Below are positions 26,247-33,316 of a stretch of 64,000 nt of DNA, piece by piece (position 1 is the stretch's first letter; the number at the start of each line of letters is the position of its first letter). The position numbers and the translations under genes were made by a program. The notes under the pieces were generated by a model. The model had not been told where the DNA came from. It saw nothing but the letters and a program-made list of their open reading frames with translations, and made no database searches. Origin of the DNA: Paramesorhizobium endophyticum (lineage in GTDB: Bacteria; Pseudomonadota; Alphaproteobacteria; Rhizobiales; Rhizobiaceae). Where the stretch lies: the NCBI RefSeq assembly GCF_014640615.1, contig NZ_BMHH01000004.1, positions 272,008-336,007 of the forward strand, written 5' to 3'.

Positions 26247-27158
26247 TTGTCCCATATCTACGAAATCCACGACGAACGTTTTCGCCACATGATCGTGCCG
26301 AGCGCCGGTCTGGACGAGCTTTATTCCTGTTGCCGCTGGGCGGAAGGGCCGGTGTGGTTCAGCGACATGAACTGCCTGCTCTGGAGCGACATCCCCAATG
26401 AGCGCATCCTGCGCTGGGTGCCGGAAGGCGGCGTTTCCATTTTCCGTCAGCCCTCCAATTTTGCCAATGGCAATACGCGCGACCGCGAGGGCCGCCTCGT
26501 CACCTGCGAGCACGGCGGTCGCCGCGTCACCCGCACCGAGCATGACGGCACAATCACGGTGCTCGCGGACAGTTTTCAAGGCAAAAAGCTCAATGCGCCG
26601 AACGATGTGGTGGTTCGCTCGGACGGCACGATCTGGTTCACCGATCCCACCTACGGCATCATGTCCGACTACGAGGGCTACAAGGCGGAACCGGAACAGC
26701 CGACACGAAACGTCTACCGCCTCGATCCCAAGACCGGCGAGCTCGACGCCGTCATCACCGACTTCCGCCAACCCAACGGCCTCGCCTTCTCCCCCGACGA
26801 AACGAAACTCTTCGTCGCCGACAGCGCCTTCAGCCATGACGAAATCGCCCCGCGCCATATCCGCGTTTTCGACCTCGTGGATGGCGGCAGGCGGGTGACC
26901 GGCGGCGAGGTCTTCTGCACCGTCGACGCGGGCCTGCCGGACGGCTTCCGCTTCGATACCGGCGGCAATCTCTGGACCAGCGCGGGCGACGGCGTCCACT
27001 GCTTCTCGCCCGAGGGAACGCTTCTCGGCAAGATCAAAACGCCGCAGACCGTCGTCAACGTCACCTTCGGCGGCCCCCGCCGCAACCGCCTGTTCATCGC
27101 AGCGACCAAATCGCTCTATGCGGTGTATCTGGCGGTCAACGGCGCGCAATATCCTTGA
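26247..27158 (+). CDS. SMP-30/gluconolactonase family lactonase
   Basis: A 303-residue beta-propeller lactonase. Metal-site and family motifs are CRWAEGPVWF (the Glu ligand), NDVVVRSDGTIWFTDPTYGI (Asn ligand), QPNGLAFSPDE, and LWTSAGDGVHCFSPEG with the Asp ligand. These enzymes open sugar lactones to aldonates in the cytoplasm or periplasm; no signal peptide is visible. The start is TTG at 26247 with GGAG 9 bases upstream. As the last gene of the rightward operon it would feed the UxaA dehydratase encoded across the promoter. Confidence 0.92.
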   Translation: MSHIYEIHDERFRHMIVPSAGLDELYSCCRWAEGPVWFSDMNCLLWSDIPNERILRWVPEGGVSIFRQPSNFANGNTRDREGRLVTCEHGGRRVTRTEHDGTITVLADSFQGKKLNAPNDVVVRSDGTIWFTDPTYGIMSDYEGYKAEPEQPTRNVYRLDPKTGELDAVITDFRQPNGLAFSPDETKLFVADSAFSHDEIAPRHIRVFDLVDGGRRVTGGEVFCTVDAGLPDGFRFDTGGNLWTSAGDGVHCFSPEGTLLGKIKTPQTVVNVTFGGPRRNRLFIAATKSLYAVYLAVNGAQYP

Positions 27159-27177
27159 TGCTGCCAAGCAAGCAGCA
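27159..27177 (+). terminator. Weak hairpin after the lactonase gene
   Basis: TGCTGC (27159-27164) pairs with GCAGCA (27172-27177) around CAAGCAA, followed by an A/T-rich stretch with TTTT at 27186. This is the only terminator-like structure before the decayed operon. The stem is short. Confidence 0.35.
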
Positions 27178-27337
27178 CAATAAGGTTTTAAAAGACATTT
27201 GGATCGGAACCGGTAAGACGCGCACCGGCGCCAACAACACTCTCCTTTTGGTGCGTATAAATCTTTCCAGTGCCTTCTTCAAAATGGAGAGCACCCTGCT
27301 CTAGCCTCTCCCCATGCTGAGCGACCAGGCACACCAC

Positions 27338-28103
27338 ATGGGAGAGATAGATATCCGGCCCGCCGTTTTGACGGACCGGTCTGCCGATGTATTCGAATTT
27401 CTTCGGGCGGACATGGCCAATGGCCGTCGCTGCGCGCTGGCAACCCTGGTCGAAATCATCGATGGCGCTTCGCGGACTCTTGGCGCGCATATGGCGGTTT
27501 GCGAAGGGGCCGACCGTGTCTGCCGCTTCGGCAAGGGCTCGCCCTATTTCGATATCGCCGTACCCTGTGGCGGCGGTATCGGCCTGACCATCCATGTCCT
27601 CAAAAACGCCGATATCATTGACGTTCTTCTCGGTGCGCTTGCCCGGCGTGAAGCGATAGGGCTCGTCTATGATCCCGGACGCGGGCATCTTGCACCGTGC
27701 GACGGCCTTACACTGGCAGGCTGGCGCGGTGGCTCATTCGTAACGCGCTATCGGCCCGAGCCGCGAATATTTCTTTCCGGACAAGGGATCGAAGGCCGCA
27801 CCTTTGCTGCCATTGCCGCATCAGCGGGGGCTGGATGTCGTCGAGGCGGAGCCGGATGGCATTTCCACAGGGGCGGATGCGGAAACTGCCATCGTCCTCC
27901 TTCACCATGATGTCGAGCGGGAATTGCCGGTATTGCGGGCCGCGCTCAAAACGGACGCGTTCTATATCGGCTGCCTTGGAAGCCGCAGAACCCATGCCCG
28001 CCGCAGGGACCGGCTTCGGCAGGAAGGATATTCGCCGGGGCAGCTCGACCGCATCCATGCGCCCATCGGCCTGTTCGGCCCGGCGCGAGAGGCCCGCGTT
28101 TCG
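27338..28103 (+). pseudogene. Decayed xdhC (molybdenum-cofactor insertion protein)
   Basis: The product would be an XdhC/CoxF-type chaperone that loads sulfurated Mo cofactor into the hydroxylase. The N-terminal part reads ADVFEFLRADMANGRRCALATLVEI and AHMAV, then jumps to RFGKGSPYFDIAVPCGGG, so about 30 residues with the usual GSFSGGC-type motif are missing in frame. Near 27790-27825 the frame shifts. The Rossmann C-terminal half continues in another frame (LDVVEAEPDG, ALKTDAFYIGCLGSRRTHARRRDRL, RIHAPIGLFGPAREA) and its end is lost at the junction with the next gene. Clearly non-functional. Confidence 0.85.
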
Positions 28104-28576
28104 AGGGCGGAAACAAGCTCGGCGCGCTGCTGCCGGCAAGCCGGTCGCCCATCACATCCTTTCCAGCCTCCAAGGATTCTCATGGGGCGGCAGGATACTC
28201 GTTTGTCGAAGCTTCGCCGGGTGGACGGAAGCTTTCCGGCGCGACGGCTTCACAATCATCCGCAATGACGATGCCGAAAAAGGCATGCCCACTCCCTTGG
28301 GGCGGCAATCCGGGCAGCGAAGAACTTCTCGCGAGTCATGATGTGCCTTGCCAATATGTCGCTCGTTAAGCGGGATCATATCGCGCGGATGCTATGCGCA
28401 GCGGGGCAAAATGTTGGCTTGATTATGGCGACAACGGGGCATGGCTATCGCGGGCCACCCGCAATATTTCCAGTTGGAAAACTCAAGCGCCTGCCGTTGA
28501 GCGGCGAAGGCGGCGCGCGATCGCTTCTCTCCCGCGCCCTGTTGATCGACTGCGACGGCAGGCAGCTTCTTGATAC
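28104..28576 (+). pseudogene. Decayed MobA-like nucleotidyltransferase gene
   Basis: Pieces of a molybdopterin cytidylyltransferase-like NTP_transf_3 protein can be followed across three frames: GGNKLGALL, then AGKPVAHHILSSLQGF and RILVC with FTIIRNDDAEKGM, then AHSLGAAIRAAKNFSRVMMCLANMSLV, and GPPAIFPVGKLKRL with SLLSRALLIDCDGRQLLD. The nucleotide-binding N-terminus (LAAGxSxRMG) is missing, lost together with the end of xdhC. It ends at a deletion junction with the small-subunit gene. Family members finish the Mo cofactor for hydroxylases of this type. Confidence 0.8.
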
Positions 28577-28863
28577 CCCTCGCAGCGAAGGTCGAGGGGC
28601 GTGCGGTGACGACTATCGAAGGGCTTTCGGACGGCAAAACGCTCCACCCGATGCAGCAGGCCTTCATCGACCATGATGCGCTGCAATGCGGCTATTGCAC
28701 GCCGGGGCAGATCATGGCCGCGGTCGCCTGCGTGACCGAGGGCAACGCGACCTCGCGGGAGCGCATCCGGGAATATATGAGCGGCAATATCTGCCGCTGC
28801 GGCGCCTATCCCGGCATCGTCGCCGCCATCGAAGACGCCGCGCCGAAGATGGGGAGAGGTTGA
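28577..28863 (+). pseudogene. Truncated [2Fe-2S] small subunit of a molybdenum hydroxylase
   Basis: Only the C-terminal helical domain remains: KVEGRAVTTIEGL, HPMQQAFIDHDALQCGYCTPGQIM and SGNICRCGAYPGIV, holding the CGYC and CRC ligands of the second [2Fe-2S] cluster. The first 60 or so residues, with the plant-ferredoxin cluster (CxxGxCGxC), are absent: the sequence upstream is the tail of the MobA-like gene in another frame. An ATA/ATG-type start near 28570 leaves an open frame, but electron transfer could not work. It overlaps the next gene at TTGATG. Confidence 0.85.
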
Positions 28864-29860
28864 TGCAGCCGTTCACTTATCACCGTCCCCAGACTGCCGA
28901 TGCCGCCATCGAGGCGTTTCTGTCCGCAGGCGAAAACGCCCGCTCATTGCCGGCGGGACGACGCTTTACGATCTCATGAAGCTGGGCGCCGCGCAGCCCG
29001 GCCATCTCATCGATGTCACCACCATCAACGGCATGGACGCCATCGAAACCGAAGGCGACACCTTGCGCTTTGGCGCGCTCGCCCCGATGAGCGCCGTCGC
29101 CGCGAACGAAACCGTCAACCAAGACTATCCGCTGCTCTCCGAAGCATTATGGCGCGCCGCCTCCCAGCAATTGCGCAACATGGCGACGGTTGGCGGCAAT
29201 CTCCTGCAGCGGACGCGCTGCATGTATTTCCGCAACGGGGCGGGCTCGTCCTCCACGGTCGGGGTCTATCCCTGCAACAAGCGGGCGCGGGCTCGGGCTG
29301 CGCGGCTATCGGCGAGCTCGACCGCGGCCAGGCGGCGCTGGGGCAGAGCCAATCCTGCACGGCGGTTTCCCCCGGCGACTGGCCGGTTGCCCTGACGGCG
29401 ATGGACGCGACGATCGAGCTTCTGGGGCCGGAAGGCACGCGCGGCCTGCCGATTGCCCGGCGGCACCCCGCATCTGGAATTCAACATAAGGCCCGGCGAG
29501 CTGGTCACCGCCATCACCATTCCGAAAACGGCTGCCGGGCGCGCCTCGACCTACCACAAGATCCGCGACCGCGAGAGCTACGCCTTCGCGCTCGCCTCGG
29601 CGGCGGTGGCGCTGGAGATGGAGGGCGATACTGTCCGCAAGGCGCGCATCGCTCTTGGCGGCGTCGCCACCCGTCCCTGGCGCGCGCCCGAGGCGGAGGC
29701 GATGCTGGCGGGCCAACGTCTGACGCGGGAGAGCGCCCTCGCCGCCGGCAAGGCAGCCTTCGCTCATGCCCGGGCCGGCAACGCCAATGGCTACAAGATT
29801 GAACTCGGCACGCGCACGCTTGCCGCCGCGCTGCTCATTGCCGCCGAAAGGAGCGCCTGA
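28863..29860 (+). pseudogene. Frameshifted FAD-binding medium subunit of the molybdenum hydroxylase
   Basis: The family sequence can be read through four frame segments. MQPFTYHRPQTADAAIEAFL is followed by a shift near 28950. Then AGGTTLYDLMKLGAAQPGHLIDVT and LRNMATVGGNLLQRTRC follow in the second frame. GSGCAAIGELDRGQAALG and VALTAMDATIELLGPEGT are in a third frame from about 29285. PHLEFNIRPGELVTAITIPKT to the C-terminus is in a fourth from about 29460. The flavin-binding AGGT and NMATVGGN motifs are present but in broken frames. Several independent indels make repair by recoding implausible. Confidence 0.9.
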
Positions 29861-31396
29861 TGCCGACGGAAGTCTTCTCGGAGATCGCGCGTGTCGATGC
29901 GCGTGACAAGGTGCTTGGCCGGGCGCAATATGGCGCCGACATGAAATTGCGTGGCATGCTCTACGCAATGCTGGTGCCTGCCACGATTGCCAAGGGCCGG
30001 GTCACCAAAGTCGATGCCACGCCCGCAACCAAAATCGCCGGTGTGGTGCGCGTGCTTTCCATCGGCGATTTCCCGACCCTTCGCCCGGAAATCGCTTTTT
30101 TCGGGCAGCCGATTGCGCTGGTGGTTGCGCAGACGGTCGAGGCCGCGATTGAAGGCGCCGAAGCCATAACGGCTATTTATGAAAAAGCCCCGTTCATCCC
30201 ATTGATGGACAGCCCCGGCGCGCAACGCATTCCCGATGAAGGCTTCAATGCGGGCGATGTGGATGCGGCCTTCCGCAATGCCGCCACCATCGTCGAGGGT
30301 GCCTATGAGACGTCCACCCAGCACCATAATGCCATGGAGTTGTTCGGCACCGTCGCGGATTGGTCCGAGAAGAAGCTGACGATCTATGAAGGCTGCCAGA
30401 ATGTCGACGCGGTCAAGGCGGCGCTTGCCAAGGCGTTCAATCTTTCTCCCGAACGGGTTGTCGTGAAATCCGAATATGTCGGCGGCGGGTTCGGGCAGAA
30501 ATCCTCTCCCAAGATGCAGACGGCATTGGTGGCCGAAGCCGCGCGGCTGACGCGGCGGTCGATAAAGCTGGTGACGCCGCGCGGGCAGATTTTTCATATC
30601 GCCAATTATCGCCCGCGCAGCCTTCATAATATTCGCCTCGCCGCGGACGCGGAAGGGCGTCTCAGCGCCATTTCCTATGATGTCGTCCAGGAGAACCTCC
30701 CGGAGGGCCAGTTTCGGGGAAAGCGTCACGGCAAGCTGCATTCCCGTGACGCTCAAGGCCGTCGAGGCCCTGCGCGCAAAATTCGCGGAGCTTGCCGGGC
30801 CCAATCCCCCTGCCGGCAATCTGCACCAGCAGCTCGCGCGCCTGAAACGCCCCTCTATCGAGGTCACCGTTTCGGAACTCGCGCCCGGCCAGGACGCCTC
30901 CGCCCTTGCCGCTTTCCGGCAGGGCGTGCGCGCGGGGGCCGGGCCGGAATATTCCGGCTTCACCTCCATGAGCTATATCGCGCAGTTCGTGGAGATCCAT
31001 ATCTAGCCGCATACGCGCCGCATCCGCATGCCGTGCGCGGTCAGCATTGCCGATATCGGCCGGGTGGTAAGCCCGAGGACGGCGAGGAGCCAGATGTATG
31101 GCGGCGTGGTCTGGGGTTTCAGCACGGCGCTTCGGGAAGAGACCGAAATCGACCCGCGCTTCGCCGGCTACCTCAATGACGACCTTGCCGATTATGTCGT
31201 CGCGGTCAATGCCGATATCGGAGAGATCGATGTCGGCCTCATCGACAAGCCCGATGTCAGGATCAATTCGGCAGGCGTCAAGGGAATGGGCGAGCTTGTC
31301 ATGCTCGGAACCGCCCCCGCCATCGCCAACGCGATCTACCATGCGACCGGCAAGCGCATACGAAAACTGCCCATCCGCATCGAAGACGTCCTTTGA
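29860..31396 (+). pseudogene. Molybdopterin-binding large subunit with internal deletion and nonsense codon
   Basis: The first 280 codons are intact (DKVLGRAQYGADM, FFGQPIALVVAQT, STQHHNAMELFG, SEYVGGGFGQKSS), matching YagR/PaoC-type aldehyde oxidoreductase large subunits. Near 30710 the frame shifts and jumps directly to FGESVTAS...PVTLKAVEALRAKFAELAG, skipping roughly 200 or more residues. A TAG at 31004-31006 interrupts FVEIHI, after which HTRRIRMPCAVSIADIGRVVSPRTARSQMYGG and GVKGMGELVMLGTAPAIANAIYHATGKRIRKLPI resume in the same frame to a TGA at 31396. The gene cannot make an enzyme. Confidence 0.92.
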
Positions 31397-31428
31397 CCCA
31401 AAAGCCTTTCGGTAACCAGGAGAGAGAC

Positions 31429-31770
31429 ATGCACCTCTGGCAAGCAAGCAGCAAATTCGCTCCCCAGCTCCTAAGCATCCTGCGCATCTTCGCGGCAGGA
31501 TCGTTCTTCACCCATGGCACGATGAAGCTGTTCGGGTGGCCTGCCCCGTTTGAATATCCGCTCAACCCGCTGCTCTACACCGCGGGAGCTCTCGAAGTGG
31601 TCGGCGGCCTCATGCTGGTACTGGGCCTTTTCACCCGCCCTGTGGCCTTCGTCCTCTCCGGCCTGATGGCCTTTGCCTATTTCATCGCGCACGGCTCGAA
31701 CGGCTTTTTCCCCGTGCTCAAAGAGCATGTCTCCCAAAGTGGGGCCGGTTTTGGGATAAGGCATGCGTAA
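31429..31770 (+). CDS. DoxX family membrane protein, C-terminus replaced
   Basis: DoxX proteins are small four-helix inner-membrane proteins linked to redox or quinone functions. This one starts well (AGGAGAGAGAC before ATG) and reads ILRIFAAGSFFTHGTMKLFGWP, NPLLYTAGALEVVGGLMLVLGLFTRPVAF, and LSGLMAFAYFIAHGSNGFFPVL: three helices. The usual fourth segment is missing. The last 17 residues (KEHVSQSGAGFGIRHA) are encoded by a palindromic repeat at 31720-31790. It is probably non-functional, though still an open frame. It belongs to the decayed operon's flank. Confidence 0.75.
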   Translation: MHLWQASSKFAPQLLSILRIFAAGSFFTHGTMKLFGWPAPFEYPLNPLLYTAGALEVVGGLMLVLGLFTRPVAFVLSGLMAFAYFIAHGSNGFFPVLKEHVSQSGAGFGIRHA

Positions 31771-31790
31771 AATAAAAACTTAAAGCGCGT
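31720..31790. repeat. Palindromic repeat element that ends doxX
   Basis: GCATGTCTCCCAAA (31725-31738) pairs imperfectly with TTTTGGGATAAGGCATGC (31749-31766), followed by the A-rich tail AAAATAAAAACTTAAAGCGCG. This form (AGCATGTC...CCCAAA...TTTGGGA...CATGC, AAA, TTAAAGCGCG) is a common dispersed intergenic element in Rhizobium/Brucella relatives. It supplies the altered 3' end of doxX and marks the border with the T6SS genes. Confidence 0.7.
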
Positions 31791-31834
31791 TGCAAATGGC
31801 GCGGCGCTGGTGGCCATCCTGCCTGCTCGCTCGA

Positions 31835-32335
31835 TCAGGAAATTCTTGCCCCGCTCAAGGGCCAGAACCAGATCGTTTCCGAACGGTAGTAACAGCCGGA
31901 GGCGCATTGTGTGGCATCCGCCGCACCAAGCACGAGGTCTATGTGGCCGCCGCCGCTGAAACCGGGGATTTTGTTGAAGGCGACGACGCCCTTTCGCGGG
32001 CCGATGCCGCGCTGCGCCGTTTCCGGCGTATAGGCCTCGTACTGACCCAGATAGTTCGGCCTCGCCAGCAAATCGGCAAGCTTGCGCATGCTGACCTGAA
32101 CGCCCTTGCCTTTGTGCGGGCCCTTCAGGATGTTGTGGGATCTGGGCGTGATCGTCCGCCCGGCGCCGAGGAAGGCAAGGCTGATCCTGAGGGCGCATGT
32201 GTTGGCGTAGAGAGAATTGCTTAAGTATTCCTCCCAGCCGATCTGCGTGAACAGGTCCCGCTGGCTGACATAATTCGGGCGGCTCATGTCGCTGCTCGAA
32301 TAATTCCTGTAGAGCTCATCGAATGTGATGTTCAT
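31835..32335 (-). CDS. tae4: T6SS amidase effector Tae4
   Basis: A 166-residue NlpC/P60-like peptidoglycan amidase of the Tae4 group, delivered into the periplasm of rival cells, where it cuts cross-link peptides. The catalytic Cys47 lies in NTCALRIS and the His131 in GGGHIDLV with Asp133 beside it, the dyad and context expected for Tae4. No signal peptide is present, as for T6SS cargo. I chose the ATG at 32333-32335; an upstream start at 32413 would add unrelated residues. It follows its immunity gene by 16 bases at the end of the clpV-hcp operon. Confidence 0.9.
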   Translation of the reverse strand: MNITFDELYRNYSSSDMSRPNYVSQRDLFTQIGWEEYLSNSLYANTCALRISLAFLGAGRTITPRSHNILKGPHKGKGVQVSMRKLADLLARPNYLGQYEAYTPETAQRGIGPRKGVVAFNKIPGFSGGGHIDLVLGAADATQCASGCYYRSETIWFWPLSGARIS

Positions 32336-32351
32336 ATTCGGTCCCCTCGGG

Positions 32352-32744
32352 TCATTTCCTCTTCTTGCACGGAAATTCCTTGGACAAGGCCTGGCCGACA
32401 AGCGGGGCGGCATTCTCCTTCAGTTGTTCTGGCGGGAGGTCCTTCAGATAGGTGTAGACGCGATCCGTCATTTCGTGGGGGAGAATGGCCCCTGCGCCGC
32501 ACCATTCCCGGCCTTGCAGAGCATCGGCAACGCCTGCCACATAAGCAGTGCCACGCGCGGTCGAAAGCATGCGCTTCAACTCCTTGTCCGCTGTTTCCGG
32601 CGCAAGGTCACCTTTCAGGGCGTCAATAAGTTCAGAGCCGCTGAAAACCCATGTCCTGTCGCCCGCCGTGGCGGATGAAGAGAAAATGCCGGCGACGGCA
32701 TATAATGCCATGCTCAATATGACGGGACGCACGCTATCCTCCAT
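32352..32744 (-). CDS. tai4: Tai4/Rap1a-type immunity protein
   Basis: A 130-residue periplasmic protein with a signal peptide (VRPVILSMALYAVAGIFSSSATAG). The mature part fits the Rap1a/Tai family: TARGTAYVAGVADALQG, REWCGAGAILPHEMTDRVYTYL, and the end FPCKKRK. The two Cys residues (WC and FPC) would form the family disulfide. It should bind and block the adjacent Tae4 amidase to protect sibling cells. It sits between hcp and tae4, leftward, 54 bases after hcp with a hairpin in the gap. Confidence 0.87.
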   Translation of the reverse strand: MEDSVRPVILSMALYAVAGIFSSSATAGDRTWVFSGSELIDALKGDLAPETADKELKRMLSTARGTAYVAGVADALQGREWCGAGAILPHEMTDRVYTYLKDLPPEQLKENAAPLVGQALSKEFPCKKRK

Positions 32745-32759
32745 GCGACGGCCAGAATG

Positions 32760-32787
32760 CCTGGAGCCGGGTTGGGCCGGCTCCAGG
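32760..32787 (-). terminator. Strong hairpin between hcp and tai4
   Basis: CCTGGAGCCGG (32760-32770) pairs perfectly with CCGGCTCCAGG (32777-32787) around a 6-base loop. It follows the hcp stop on the minus strand but has no U tract. It may attenuate or stabilise the abundant hcp message relative to the effector genes. Confidence 0.65.
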
Positions 32788-32798
32788 AATAAGTCCGA

Positions 32799-33275
32799 TC
32801 AGGCGGATTTCGTCGTCGCCAGATCGTAGGACGCAATCATCGGCGATTGCGGCGACTGGTTTTCGTCGTATGGCGTGTACTTCACTTCCATCTTGGTGAA
32901 GTTGAGCTTGATCGTCTCGACCGGACGGTCGCCGCTCGTATCCACCGAGTAGTTGGAGATCAGCGTGTTGGTGAGCGTGTACTCGATATAGGTCTCGCCG
33001 GGGCTGCCGGTGGTTACCAGATGCACGACGGCGCGCTTGCCGGTGCGGCCCGAGCAGGCTTCCTGGAACAGCTTGGTGGACGAGGAATCGCTCACCTTGG
33101 TCAGGATGACCTCGGAAATGGTCGGCTCGGACGCTTCGCGGTTGGCGGCGGAGCCGGCCGAGGTGTTCATGTTGCGCGACACATTCCAGTGGAGCGCTTC
33201 GATATCCATCCACTTGCGGTGCTGTTCATGCGTGGCGTCGCCCTGGATGCCATCGATCTGCAGATAAATCGGCAT
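32799..33275 (-). CDS. hcp: T6SS tube protein Hcp
   Basis: A 158-residue Hcp1-family protein (TssD): MPIYLQIDGIQGDATHEQHRKWMDIEALHWNVS, TISEVILTKVSDSSSTKLFQEAC, and VETIKLNFTKMEVKYTPYDENQ. It forms the hexameric rings of the inner tube and carries small effectors such as Tae4. It starts 41 bases downstream of clpV. The hairpin directly after its stop suggests hcp mRNA is kept in excess. Confidence 0.96.
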   Translation of the reverse strand: MPIYLQIDGIQGDATHEQHRKWMDIEALHWNVSRNMNTSAGSAANREASEPTISEVILTKVSDSSSTKLFQEACSGRTGKRAVVHLVTTGSPGETYIEYTLTNTLISNYSVDTSGDRPVETIKLNFTKMEVKYTPYDENQSPQSPMIASYDLATTKSA

Positions 33276-33316
33276 GCGGTATCTCCTGTTTGATAAGCTT
33301 GGCTACTTTCAACCCT

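Noticed and set aside
27188..27688. Minus-strand frame opposite xdhC
   Set aside because: Shadow; the plus strand carries recognisable XdhC sequence.
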